64,000 nucleotides of DNA from Paenibacillus sp. OVF10 (lineage in GTDB: Bacteria; Bacillota; Bacilli; Paenibacillales; Paenibacillaceae). Positions 18,682-29,747 of this stretch are shown here, piece after piece. The translations under genes and the position numbers were made by a program. The first letter of the stretch is position 1. Every line of letters begins with the position of its first letter. The stretch is taken from contig CP094668.1 in NCBI GenBank assembly GCA_022836915.1, positions 434,001 through 498,000 on the forward strand, in the 5' to 3' direction. A model generated the notes under the pieces. It did not search any database, had not been told where the DNA came from, and was given only the letters and a program-made list of their open reading frames with translations.

Positions 18682-19556
18682 TAGTAGTGCACCAGGCGTC
18701 TGCCAAGCAGGAAGGATACTCCCGACAGCAACACGCAGATCAGAATAATCACAACGGCGATGGACGAAGCCTCACCTACATTAAAGGATTCGAATGCAGA
18801 CTGGTAATACATGTACAGCAACGTTCTCGTTGATCCCGCCGGTCCACCCTGCGTCATGACATTGATCTGGTCATAGGCTTGCAAGGACTGGATTGTAAGA
18901 ATAATCGATAGAAAGAATGTTGTTGGTGAGATCAGCGGCAATGTGATACTTCTGAACTTGTCCCAACCGTTGGCTCCATCGATTGAAGCTGCTTCAAGCA
19001 GATCGGACGGTAGATTTCGTAGCGCAACGAGATAAAATACCATTGCCCATCCTATCGACTTCCAGAGCGTGACAATCAGAACAGCAACCAACGCCCAGTC
19101 CGCGTCACGCAACCAGCCGATCGGAGATACGCCAACCCAGCCCAGCATCAGATTAGCGAGTCCGACTTCTGGCTCAAAGATCCAGGACCACGCAATGGAT
19201 ACCGCAACTGTCGGGGTGACCCAAGGTGAGAATAGTAATGTCCGGAAGATGCCGGATGATTTGATTTTGCTATTCATGAGCATCGCAAGCGCCAATCCGC
19301 CCACAATGGTTGGGATTACACTGCCCAATCCGAATAACAAGGTGACTTTCAGTGATCGATAGAATTCAGAGTTTGTCAGCAGATAACTGTAATTGTCCAA
19401 ACCAACAAACAGCTTGTCCGGGCTCATAAAGTCCCAGTCGGTGAAACTGAGATAAACGATATATCCCAGAGGTCCCAGCCAGAAGATCAGCAATGGGATA
19501 AGAGCTGGCAGCGTGAATAGTACCGCCTCAGACTCCCTCCATAGTTTTAAACGCAA
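18681..19556 (-). CDS. ABC transporter permease (UgpA/MalF type)
   Basis: About 291 residues, first gene of the operon. I choose TTG 19556 because AAGGAG lies 8 bases before it; GTG 19565 overlaps the ribosome binding site. Six membrane helices, with the EAA motif LLEAASIDGANGWDKFRSITLPLI near residue 190. It is a CUT1 permease; with its partner it forms the channel for the UgpB-like lipoprotein. The promoter region upstream holds a -10-like TATACT and a perfect inverted repeat shared with a divergent GbsR-type regulator. Confidence 0.85.
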   Translation of the reverse strand: MRLKLWRESEAVLFTLPALIPLLIFWLGPLGYIVYLSFTDWDFMSPDKLFVGLDNYSYLLTNSEFYRSLKVTLLFGLGSVIPTIVGGLALAMLMNSKIKSSGIFRTLLFSPWVTPTVAVSIAWSWIFEPEVGLANLMLGWVGVSPIGWLRDADWALVAVLIVTLWKSIGWAMVFYLVALRNLPSDLLEAASIDGANGWDKFRSITLPLISPTTFFLSIILTIQSLQAYDQINVMTQGGPAGSTRTLLYMYYQSAFESFNVGEASSIAVVIILICVLLSGVSFLLGRRLVHY

Positions 19557-19631
19557 ATCCCCCACTCCTTACTGTCCAATTTTTCTTTAATGATTGGGAA
19601 TTTTTGAGTATAATCGACTTTATATTTCTTC

Positions 19632-19651
19632 TGTACAAAATTGATTGTACA
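19632..19651. promoter_or_regulatory. Perfect inverted repeat, likely operator of the GbsR-type regulator
   Basis: TGTACAA-aattga-TTGTACA, seven bases each arm, midway between the divergent permease operon and regulator gene. A TTGAAA / TGTTAA promoter-like pair (from 19658, 17-base gap) reads toward the regulator, and TATACT reads toward the operon, so a bound protein could block both. Confidence 0.6.
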
Positions 19652-19754
19652 CTCGTATTGAAAATTCTAATTCCGGCTTATGTTAAAATTGGAGCAAGTC
19701 ATGTAAAATATGAGGCAGCTAGTGGGAACGCTATCATAAACCAGAGGTGACATT

Positions 19755-20327
19755 GTGGGAAAAGAAACCGCCGGGAACCCGAATCATTCTTCGTTACCTG
19801 ATCGGCATGCGCTGAGGGAGAGAGTTATTGAGGCCATCGCCAATACGATGGATCTATATGGGGTTAATCATACGTTTGGCAAATTGTACGGCATCATGTA
19901 TTTTGAGGATCGTCCGATGACACTTGAAGAGATGAAAAACTCGATGAATATGAGCAAGAGCAACATGAGCTATGCGGTTCGTTCGCTTACAGAATCACAG
20001 ATGATCTATAAACTGGAGGAAAAGAAGGAGCGCCAGGATCAATATCTGGCTGAGACCGACTTCTATCGTACGTTCCAGAATTTCTTCGGAGCCAAGCTCC
20101 AGCGGGAAGTAGATGTCATGTTAGAAGGCATTCGTGAGGTCATTCCTGACCTGTCCGCAATGATTCTTTCGGAGCATACCTCTTCTGAAGATCGAGATGA
20201 TGCACTGCGCGATCTGCACAAACTCCAACACGCAGAACAATATTACGTCTGGCTCCAAGGATTCGTGGATCAATTGCGAGACGGGAAATTTTACGAGAAT
20301 GCTGCACACGCACCCAACAAAGAGTAG
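19755..20327 (+). CDS. GbsR/OpcR-type winged-helix transcriptional regulator
   Basis: 190 residues from GTG 19755 after AGAGGTG. The winged helix spans about residues 30-95 (ANTMDLYGVNHTFGKLYGIMYF, MTLEEMKNSMNMSKSNMSYAVRSL), the exact layout of the MarR-like GbsR family. In Bacillus subtilis GbsR senses choline and OpuAR/OpcR control choline and betaine uptake genes. The C-terminal half is helical and acidic. Here it faces an ABC import operon rather than an opu or gbs cluster. A choline-related inducer is an inference from family membership. Confidence 0.8.
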   Translation: MGKETAGNPNHSSLPDRHALRERVIEAIANTMDLYGVNHTFGKLYGIMYFEDRPMTLEEMKNSMNMSKSNMSYAVRSLTESQMIYKLEEKKERQDQYLAETDFYRTFQNFFGAKLQREVDVMLEGIREVIPDLSAMILSEHTSSEDRDDALRDLHKLQHAEQYYVWLQGFVDQLRDGKFYENAAHAPNKE

Positions 20328-20426
20328 TACAACTGCGTAAACAGAATAACTAGTAGGTGACCCAGGGGCGCTAACGAACCTAGACGATCTGACGTACCAT
20401 TGTTGAGTCACACTAAAGCGCAAAAA

Positions 20427-20475
20427 GGAGCTGTTCCTAGCCAATGTATGGCTTTTTGGAACAGCTCTTTTTTTA
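20427..20475 (+). terminator. Intrinsic terminator after the GbsR-type gene
   Basis: GAGCTGTTCC ... GGAACAGCTC followed by TTTTTTTTT. Confidence 0.85.
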
Positions 20476-20569
20476 TTCTATCTATTGTATTGTCATATCC
20501 TATCCGTCATTAGGGGTTCTCTTTTCCATATGCTACTGCGTTAATGACCCCTTTTTTCTTTTATAAATA

Positions 20570-23500
20570 TTACTTTTGCGCTGCAGCTTCGATATCTGCA
20601 TATGCCCAGTGTGTTGCTGGTACATCACTGAACGTTGGCGTAACTGCACCAGTGATTGGTGCGCGGTTGAACAATACATTCAACACTTTCACGGCTTCAG
20701 CACGTGTCAACTCGGCATTCGGTTTGAATGTACCATCGTTGTAACCAACCATCAGGCCAGCGGATTGCACATAAGCAATGGCTTCTGCTGCCCACAGGTC
20801 TGCGGATACGTCTGTGAAGGAAACTGCTGGACCATTCACGGTTGTTGCACTCGCTTGTTGCTGCATCCACCGATACGCAATCGTTGCCATCTGCGCACGG
20901 GTGATCGAACCTTCCGGTGCAAATTGAGTGTTGCTCATGCCGTTCATGACGCCAGCGGATTGTGCTTTTTGAATCTCACTTGTTGCCCAGTGTGTCGCAG
21001 ATACATCCTTGTAACTCACGCTATTCGCGGAACCTGCTGCCGCTTCAGTTGGAAGATTGCGAGCCAGCATAGCTGCCATCTGTGCACGGGTTACGAATGC
21101 ATCTGGACGGAAATCTGCACCGAAACCTTGGATGTACGGTTGATGTGCACTTTGTGAAGCTTTCAGTCCATCCACAACAACGAGGGTGAACGTACTGAAT
21201 TGGGTTACGGTAAATTCGATGCCTTCGCTGTTATCCGCGAGTTTCACCAATTTGCCTTGAATCAATTCTTTTGTGCCGTCACTGTGTTCGATATAAATTG
21301 CCAGGTTGTCCAATGCTTGCTGACGAGCAGCCGGATCGGTTGGCAGACTATCACGCAGTGGCAAAGTCAACGTCACTTCGCGGCTCTGCATATTCGTTTC
21401 GATCTCTACTGGGCGAGCCAGTACACGCACATTCGTGTTTGGAGCAACTTGTTGAATCAATTGCTCTTTCTTCGCACGTTCTTCGACTTCCTTACGCTCG
21501 GATTCCTTTTTCAAAGGTACAACGCGGAAGTACAAGTCTTGATCGAATCCAGCGATGGAATTCGTCGGAACGGAGATGATAGCATTCTCTGTAGAAATCT
21601 CAAGCTTGAGTGAACCATCATTCAATTCTTTCACCGCTGCTTTAGGCAGTTCAATACGTGTCTCAGACACAGCATCTTTGGTGTCTGGAATGACAATACG
21701 TGCGGTGTTCATGTTTAATTGCTTCGCTTTTTCCACCGATTCCTTGGCAATCGCTTGGGTCATTTTCACCAAATCTTTAATCATGCCGTTGGTTTCGGTT
21801 GTACGGGTAATTGGTGTTTTGGTCAGGTTGGTGCCGTTTGTTCCATTGACGTCAACCACGATCTGCTCTTGTTTCGTTGTTGGTGCAGGTGTAGACGTTA
21901 CTGGTGTGGTCGTGGACGATCCACCACCAGCACCACCACCTGTGCTTCCACCCGGGTTAGGCGTTGGAGTATTGGATGTAAACGTAAGTGTTGTCCATTT
22001 CCATGGCGGTGTGTTGCCTTTGGCTCTTACACGAACCACAATTATTTGGTTGCCCTCAAATCGATCTGTATTGGTGAATTTATTCCAAGTCTCCCCATTA
22101 TCTTTGGAGTATTCCATCGCTTCATCTGCACCGATAACCACATTGGCTGTATCATCAGCAGTCACTTTAGGCGCTGGGGGAGCAAAGAACAAGTCAAATG
22201 CTCTTTGAATATCTTTAATTTTTTCATATCCTCCAACAGGTCGTTCAATAAGCATCCACTCTGCAAGTTGTTGTTGCTCCGCATTCGTTGATAATGTTAC
22301 TATCTGGTCAAACTTCAGAGGGGTTCCTGAAGACTTAATCCTGGATTGTTGGCTAAAAGTATTTGGTACTGCATTTGAAGCATTTGGTACAAATTCAAGT
22401 TATTTAATATCTCACTCGCTGTCTCTGCTTGGTTAATTGAAGGGAATTCTTCAGATAGCGTAAACATTAGACCTACAGCCGATTCAGTGTCCATTGCAAC
22501 AGAAGTGAACTTCGCAATATAAGCAATTAACTGCTGATCCGCCTGGTTAGATTTCAGATAAAAATCTGCTGCTCTCTTGAACTGTTCAAACTCTTCTTCA
22601 GAAAACAGATTAGCACCTTTTACAATGACCTGATCGTAAATGTTATTTAATGCAGAAGCCATATCACGGTAATCTAACCGATACCTCAAAAGGATATTGA
22701 TACTTATATCTACAATAAATTGAACCTGATCTTCATTGTAAGATCCCGATCTCGGAGTCATTTGGACTAACGTAGCAGCAACTGTCTTTTGTTCTTGATC
22801 TGTTAGCTCACTAAACGCTCCAGGGTGATTGAGCAGATCTGTATTTTTTAATATGGATAAAACTGTAACTTTATCCTTGAGAACTATCGCTGCGTTCAGC
22901 TGCTTCAGCGATTGCTTCTCAGGAGTGCCAAAGAACTCATCAAATGTTTCCTGCGCGGCTTTATATGTTAAATAGCCATTACCCGGCTTTTTCAACAGCA
23001 TCCAGTCAGTAAGCTTTTCCATTTCAGTCATGTCGGAGGAAATGCTTTTCATTTTACTAAAATCAAGCGGGAATGTACCAACGAGAGTCTCTTTATCTGT
23101 GCCTTTAAAAGCCTCTGCTTGTTCTTGAAGCTGATATAATTCCATTAGCGCATTAATCATTTCACTCTGTGTTGAGGCATTCGTGAAATTGATAATTTGG
23201 CTCGATGCCAGAGAAAGATTCATAACTGATTCTTCAAGGGATGAATTATTAGCAATTCGTTGTAGCTTAATTTTAAATGCCAGCACGTTCCGTTCCAAAT
23301 CAGAAGCCATAAAATATCGATCTAACATCGGTTTAATCATATTCAGATATTCAGGACTAACCGACGCTGCAAAAATAAGAGTTTTTTCGTAATAAGCAGT
23401 CAATCTCTCTTGGACATCGGACAACTCATTTACTTTCATTACTGAAATACCTTCTTGAATATAATCTACCAAAAATTGAACCTCACTGTTACTCTGATAC

Positions 23501-24111
23501 CCATTAGCAGGCTCATTCATATGTCCCGCTAAGGTTACCAGTGCATTTTGCTCTTCCAGAGGTAGAGATTCAAAATCCGGCGTCGTCGTAATAAAATTTT
23601 CATTTTTGAACAGTTCAGCTATTTTAGCTGCGTCAAAATTTTGACCAATGGCGTTATTAAACTCACCCAACGGTGTAGTAAATTTGATGGATTGCATCTG
23701 ATATGCAAAATCCGAGTAACGATCCTGAACAATTACGTTAAAATAGTAGGTCTCACCTTCTGTTAAGTTAGTAACTATTCTAGAAAATGATCCATCTGTA
23801 GATTCTGAACCAGAAATCCAATTGCCATAAGCATGATCAACTGAGCTATTGTTGATTTCGTTCGCGTCCGTAAGATCAGAATTTTGGGAAAAGAAAACCC
23901 GATAACTCAATTCATGTGATGCAGTATTATCGGATTGAGCATATTCCCATTTAACCTCTACCGAATTATCGTCCACACCCTTCACCGTTATTAAACCATT
24001 ATTGCCGGGTACCGGATACGATGCTCCTGCACTAACCTTTCCTGCTGGCGCCAGCCATGGAGCTACCAACACCAAAATGAGCAACATGCTCATTATTTTT
24101 CTGTACTGCAT
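20570..24111 (-). CDS. SLH-domain surface protein 1 (frameshifted as sequenced)
   Basis: About 1180 residues after repair. A signal peptide of about 28 residues is followed by a fibronectin type III-like domain (about 35-150), then a long alpha-helical region of repeats built on the pattern LADWML..P..GY..Y....FD.FF. Next come an Ig-like beta region, a Pro/Gly/Thr linker, a beta-rich module (about residues 780-980) and three SLH domains at the C-terminus (FRPDAFVTRAQMAAMLARNL; FAPEGSITRAQMATIAYRW; FKPNAELTRAEAVKVLNVLF), which bind pyruvylated cell-wall polymer. The two frames join at 22320-22323: one more base in the G4 run gives EPPLKFDQIVTL. A close paralog lies directly upstream (24506-28535). 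It is a cell-surface structural or adhesive protein; the ligand is unknown. Confidence 0.85.
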
Positions 24112-24505
24112 ATTTCTCTTTCCTCCCTAATCTCGCTTTATGAAATATAGGCCAATTGTAGTACACAACTCTGAACGGATTCTGAACAATAGAGCAAATA
24201 AAAGGTTTTAAATCCATTTTTATATACATAATTCGCGTTAAAAAACATTTTTTTCGTCATTATTCAACATTTAAAGTGAAATATATAATATCTAAGACCT
24301 ACAAAAATGCATCACGTAAGATTAGATTCAATAAACTAGCCTAATGAATTGAACAAATAGATCACAGAAACACATCTTAGGAATATCCGTTCTTCGAATT
24401 TCATTAGAACAAAGAAAGACCACCTATTGGGGTGGTCTTCTTTGTCTATCTTATCAGCTATTCGAAACCAAGCTAAAAGCTAAGCTCCTCAATCCTGCAC
24501 TAATA
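24112..24505. other. AT-rich gap between the two SLH genes
   Basis: About 390 bases. It holds the terminator of the upstream SLH gene at 24411-24440 and presumably the promoter of the downstream one. I see no further gene or repeat. Confidence 0.5.
24411..24440 (-). terminator. Intrinsic terminator after SLH gene 2
   Basis: Coding-strand GAAGACCACC-ccaata-GGTGGTCTTTC followed by TTTG. Confidence 0.7.
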
Positions 24506-27500
24506 TTACTTCTGCGCAGCAGCTTCGATATCTGCATATGCCCAGTGTGTTACTGGTACATCACTAAACGTTGGCGTAACTGCGGCAGTGAGTGGTGTGC
24601 GGTTGAACAATACGTTCAACACTTTCACCGCTTCCGCACGCGTCAGCTTGCTGTTCGGTTTGAATGTACCGTCGTTGTATCCGACCATCAGGCCAGCATT
24701 TTGCACGTATGCAATCGCATCTGCTGCCCACAGGTCTGCGGGTACATCTGTGAAGGAAACTGCTGTGCCATTCACGGTTGCTGCGCTCGCTTGTTGCTGC
24801 ATCCAGCGATACGCAATGGTGGCCATCTGTGCACGGGTGATCGAACCTTCCGGTGCAAATTGGGTGTTGCTCATGCCGTTCATGATACCTGCGGATTGCG
24901 CTTTTTGAATTTCACTTGTTGCCCAGTGTGTCGCAGATACATCCTTGTAGCTCACGTTATTAGTGGAGCCTGCTGCCGCTTCAGTTGAAAGATTGCGAGC
25001 CAGCATGGCTGCCATCTGTGCACGTGTTACGAATGCATCCGGACGGAAATCTGCACCGAAACCTTGGATGTACGGCTGATGTTTACTTTGTGAAACTTTC
25101 AGCCCGTCCACCACAACGAGGGTGAATGTACTGAATTTGGTTACGGTAAACTCAATGCCTTCGCTGTTATCCGCGAGTTGCACCAGTTTGCCTTGAATCA
25201 ATTCTTTTGTGCCGTCACTGTGCTCGATGTAGATCGCCAGGTTATCCAAAGCCTGCTGACGAGCAACCGGATCGGTCGGCAGACTATCACGCAGTGGCAA
25301 TGTCAACGTCACTTCGCGGCTCTGCATATTTGTCTCGATCTCTACCGGACGAGCCAGTACGCGTACATTCGCATCCGGAGCAACCTGTTGAATCAACTGC
25401 TCTTTCTTCGCACGCTCTTCGACTTCTTTGCGCTCCGATTCTTTTTTCAGTGGAACTACGCGGAAGTACAGATCTTGATCGAATCCGGCGATGGAATTCG
25501 TCGGAACGGAAATCACTGCATTTTCAGTGGAAATTTCGAGTTTCAGCGAACCATCACTCAGTTCTTTCACGGCTGCCTTAGGCAGTTCAATACGTGTCTC
25601 TGACACGGAATCTTTGGTGTCTGGAATAACAATGCGTGCAGTGTTCATGTTCAATTGCTTCGCTTTTTCCACCGATTCCTTGGCAATCGCTTCGGTCAAT
25701 TCCACCAAATCTTTAATGGTGCCGTTGGTTTCGGTTGTACGTGTGATTGGTGTCTTGGACAGGTTCGTGCCGTTCGTTCCATTAACGTCAACCACGATCT
25801 GTTCTTGCTTCGTAGTCGGTGCAGGTGTAGATGTTACAGGTGAAGTCGTAGATGATCCGCCACCTGTGTTTCCACCCGGGTTAGGTGTTGGAGTATTACC
25901 ATTATCTGTGCCGCTATCACCGTTCTGTGTGAAGACAAACTTCACGGCGCGGCCTGGCAGTTCATCGCTGATTGCTTTGTAACGAACCCATACTGTTTTG
26001 TTTCCACTAAGGTCGAGCTTATTAATGGAAGCAATATCAATCCAGTGCAACTTATTATCAAAGGAGATCTCCATCGTGTCGTCCAGACCTGTCAGGGTGT
26101 TATTGATGTCATTCCCCTTCACATCAGGAGCCGTAAAGAATCGGTTAAATACATATTGTAGATTACTAACATCCTCATAGCTCTCTTGCTCAGTGAGCAA
26201 CCATTCCGCCAACTCCTTTTGGTCTTCAGGACTCAGCTCTGCTCTTCTGGATAGATCAAGGGCGCCTGTACGATCAAACTTGTATTTGTTGAAGAATGCT
26301 TCACCTGTAATGTAATCATTCATAGCTGAATCAAGCCATTGATTCATTCGATCAACCTTGGTAGCCTTATTGATAGACTGGTATGGCGTAGTCAAAAGCC
26401 CTAGCACTACCATAGGTTCAACAATATCTCCTTGGAAAGTCCCCTCTAACTTCTCGAAGGCCACCGAATACAAGTATCTGTAGGCAAACACACTTTTGTC
26501 TACTTCGTTGGTACGTTTCAAGTATTCTTGACCAATACTACGATATTCTTCGCTTTGTTGATCATTAAAGGACACTGGCAAATTCGCTAACTTCTGGGCA
26601 AGTGCATCCAGCTTGTTTTTAAGAGTAATAAGTTCTTTTTGCTCCCAAACCGATTGTGCGAGGACACCAAGTTCAATCATGTATTGAACCTGTTCTTTAT
26701 TTTTGAACTCTTTACTTACATATTGAATCAGGAACCCTGCAATGAAATTTTTGACCTGCGGGGTTAGAGCACCGTAGCCATCAGGAAGAGTAATACCCAA
26801 ATCTGGATTCTCCATAGCTACACGCATAGCCGCTCTGTCACCATTAGTTTTTGCAGTATTTAAGACAGTCAATGGGTCAGCTTCGTTGTCATCTGGGAAA
26901 AATTTATTAAATGCAGTCTGAATTGCTTCGAAACTTGCATATCCACCAAGTGGTCTCTCACTAAGCATATGGTCTGCCAATTGTTCTCGTTCTTCGGGTG
27001 TCAGATCATGCACTTTACCTACATTCAAAGGAAAGCTTCCGAGTGGCGTTTCCGGGTTATCAGAGTTGTACGACTCGATATCCGATTGAATGTCATACAT
27101 TTTGAACAGCGATTCCAACATACTTTCTGTCGTTTCAGCCCTATTTATAAACGGTGTGTCATCCACTGCCGTCTCCATATAAGAAAGAATTTTTCTTATT
27201 TCCAGGTTCCCTCTGAGTTTATTTTCAAATAAAAAGACCGTCATACTTCTATCAATCGTATCTGATTGGAGATACAGGTTTATACGTTTATAGTATCTAT
27301 CTTCGGCACCAGGATAATCAAAATGCTCTATCCGCTCAGCTAGTTTCTCATAAAACTCATCAAGTATTTCTCTTGGGGCTGATCCCTCGATTTTGCGAGG
27401 AAGTTCAAGTGCTTGAAGAGCCAATTGCACCATATATTGTACCTGTTCCTTATTCTCATACCCTTCACTAGTCGGTGGATCTATGCGTAATAAATGCTTT

Positions 27501-28535
27501 ATGATGGCCTCCTGATCCTCGTTAGACAAAGATTTGAAATCGGGATCAGCTATGAAATTTTTGTTACTCAGTAACTCGATTAGTTCAGGAGTGAAATCTG
27601 TATTCTCCCCTGATCCTTTCTTTTTTGATATCGTTGAATTGCTCCAACAAGGCTGAACTATTGGGTTCGAAAAATTCATCAAATGCAGTTTGAACCTGGG
27701 ATACTGTTTCATAACCGTTTTGCGGCTTATGATCAATCATCCATTGTGCAAGTTCTTCTCTCTTTTGATTATCGTATTCAATATCTTCCATCTTTTCCAT
27801 CTGAACTGGAAAAGGGACTATACTGGAGTCCTCGGTACTCATCATTCTGGTCATTCGATTATGTTTCATGATGGAGTCAAGTGCTACGTTCATACCTGAT
27901 ACATCATTAGCAGTATTAATGGGTCGATATTCCTCGATTAATGTTTTCATCAAAGTAAGCTGTGAAACATAAGATACCGAAACTTGTGATCTGTTCATGG
28001 AAGCTCCAAACATAGCAATATTCTTAAACATTGGCTTATCAGCACCACTCAATATGCTGTAGCCAACACTGGCCTCTACCATGTACTGCGCTTCGTCGAA
28101 AGGTAGAAAGCCTTCTGCATGACTAAACAGACCATAGATCTCATCCAAAAGGTCCTGAGCATTATCTTCATTCATAAACTTAGGGATTTTTGACAAGTTA
28201 TATAACATTGAGAAAACATACTCAACTTGGCTTTGACTCTCATAATCTGTTTCCCGTGGCAGCAAAAAAATCATTCCTCGTGCCAATTCTTTCTTCTGTT
28301 CATCATTCAGCAGGTTATAAGTGGTGGAGATATCGGTCATATCTATTAAACTGCCGCTCTCCAACAAGCTTTGAACATCTGAAATAGCTACATCGATATC
28401 ATCATCTGAACTTCTGATGTAGTTAAGTTGGTCCAACGGAGTAACCGGGTCAGCACTTGCAACCCCACCAACGCTAACCACCTGTAATAACAAAACCGCA
28501 ATTAAAAGGCAGCTTATCAGCTTTCTGTAATTCAT
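24506..28535 (-). CDS. SLH-domain surface protein 2 (frameshifted as sequenced)
   Basis: About 1340 residues after repair. It begins with a signal peptide (MNYRKLISCLLIAVLLLQVV...ASA). There is no fibronectin domain; about 900 residues of the same helical repeat type as SLH protein 1 follow (for example LADHMLSERPLGGYASFEAI). The C-terminal part, linker plus beta module plus three SLH domains, is nearly identical to SLH protein 1 from about NPGG onward. The frames overlap at 27585-27736; removing one A from the coding-strand A6 run at 27621-27626 gives NDIKKKGSGENTDFTPEL, so this is the one case with a base too many rather than one missing. The protein is expected to sit on the cell wall. The large repeat region suggests adhesion or a surface layer role, not shown directly. 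Confidence 0.85.
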
Positions 28536-28646
28536 GTACTTGAATCCTCCCTATCTCATGTTTTTTACATATAAATTCATTACCTCTGATACGTAAGGCC
28601 TATTGTATTGCACTGCAATAAACAGATTCTAAACAAAAATTGAAAA

Positions 28647-28692
28647 TAAAAGGAAAAAGATCCACCCTATAGTACAAAAATAGGGTGGATCT
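28647..28692. terminator. Bidirectional terminator between SDR 2 and SLH gene 2 promoter
   Basis: GATCCACCCTAT-agtacaaaa-ATAGGGTGGATC, a perfect 12-base-pair stem with T runs on both strands; it ends the SDR gene at 28764. Confidence 0.85.
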
Positions 28693-28763
28693 CAAGTTTT
28701 TTCGCCATATTTCATCATTTTATTTTTAAAAAGTATTCTTTTAGACCTATATAACTCAGGCTC

Positions 28764-29507
28764 TTAAATCAAGGTGTAGCCGCCATCCACATACAATGTG
28801 CTGCCGGTCGTGAATGTATTGGTCATCAGATACGTAACTGTATGTGCAATTTCTTCATTGTAGCCAACCCGCTTGAGCAGAGACAGCTTCTCATAATCTT
28901 TAAAATGATCACCACGCGGCGTCCCTTCTTGCCCCTCCCGCCAGATGGTCCCAGGGGATACAACATTCACACGAACCGGTGCCAGTTCCACCGCGAGTGC
29001 TTTACCCAGACTCTCGATTGCACCGTTACATGCGGCGTAGGAGGCACCACCATCCAGTGGTCGCTGGCTGAATCCACCAGACATTAACGTGATCGAGCCG
29101 GAAGCCGAAAGATACGGCGCTGCATATTTAGCCGCAAAGTATTGAGGCCAGAACTTGCCTTTGAAACAACTCTCTGCCGTCTCCCGATCCGAAGTCAGTG
29201 GGCCTCGAGTGTAGGCTGCTCCTGGGGTGAAGAGATGATCAAACATGCCGATTCGGGCGAAAAATGCTTCAAGCTGCTGCTCATCCTGATTATCCAATAC
29301 ATGAACGTCCACCAGCGTTTCTCCAGAAGCACCTTTGCCTCCAACCTTTGTGATCTGTTCCCTCGCTTCCTCCAGTCTGGACGCCGATCTGCCTGCAATA
29401 ATCACATCCGCACCTGCCTCTGCTGCCTGAATTGCCGTAGCCAGTCCGATACCTGAGCTTCCTCCGATAACAACGACCCGTTTATTCTCCAATGTATAGT
29501 GACTCAT
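28764..29507 (-). CDS. SDR-family protein with altered catalytic motif
   Basis: 247 residues. The cofactor loop is VIGGSSGIGLA near residue 13, and the C-terminal block VNVVSPGTIWREG and TTGSTLYVDGGYTLI is normal. The expected Tyr-X3-Lys reads YAACN (in GGASYAACNGAIESLGKALAVELA), so the catalytic Lys is Asn; the usual NNAG is also absent (TPGAAYTRG). The gene may use another mechanism or act as a binding protein. It is divergent from an HxlR regulator with a 20-bp palindrome between, so probably thiol-, quinone- or aldehyde-stress responsive, by analogy with YodB/HxlR systems. Confidence 0.8.
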   Translation of the reverse strand: MSHYTLENKRVVVIGGSSGIGLATAIQAAEAGADVIIAGRSASRLEEAREQITKVGGKGASGETLVDVHVLDNQDEQQLEAFFARIGMFDHLFTPGAAYTRGPLTSDRETAESCFKGKFWPQYFAAKYAAPYLSASGSITLMSGGFSQRPLDGGASYAACNGAIESLGKALAVELAPVRVNVVSPGTIWREGQEGTPRGDHFKDYEKLSLLKRVGYNEEIAHTVTYLMTNTFTTGSTLYVDGGYTLI

Positions 29508-29594
29508 CTATGATCATCCTCTCATCTCCGGTTATGTATGTGCATGTTCGCTCACGTTGTGTTCATTATTCATGAAATGAAGAAGGTTGAATAG

Positions 29595-29613
29595 TACGCA
29601 TTTACATCGTACC
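29595..29613. promoter_or_regulatory. Half-site pair next to the HxlR palindrome
   Basis: GTACG-catttacat-CGTAC, the same arm sequence as the perfect palindrome at 29615-29634, two bases away. It may be a second HxlR site. Confidence 0.4.
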
Positions 29614-29614
29614 T

Positions 29615-29634
29615 AGTACGAATATTCGTACTAT
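29615..29634. promoter_or_regulatory. 20-bp perfect palindrome, likely HxlR operator
   Basis: TAGTACGAATATTCGTACTA lies between the divergent SDR and HxlR genes, about 110 bases from each start. HxlR-family proteins bind as dimers to such palindromes. Confidence 0.55.
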
Positions 29635-29747
29635 GGAGACAGAATCACAACGGTTTCTCCTCTCTTTTCACAGAGGTGGTCAAGCAGAGATTGCGAAAAT
29701 CCGATATGATAGAGATACACATAGACGTATAAATCGAGGTGATTACT

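Noticed and set aside
21555..22208. Long antisense frames in the SLH genes
   Set aside because: They result from the Gly/Pro/Thr linker codon bias; the same shadow recurs in the paralog at 25491.
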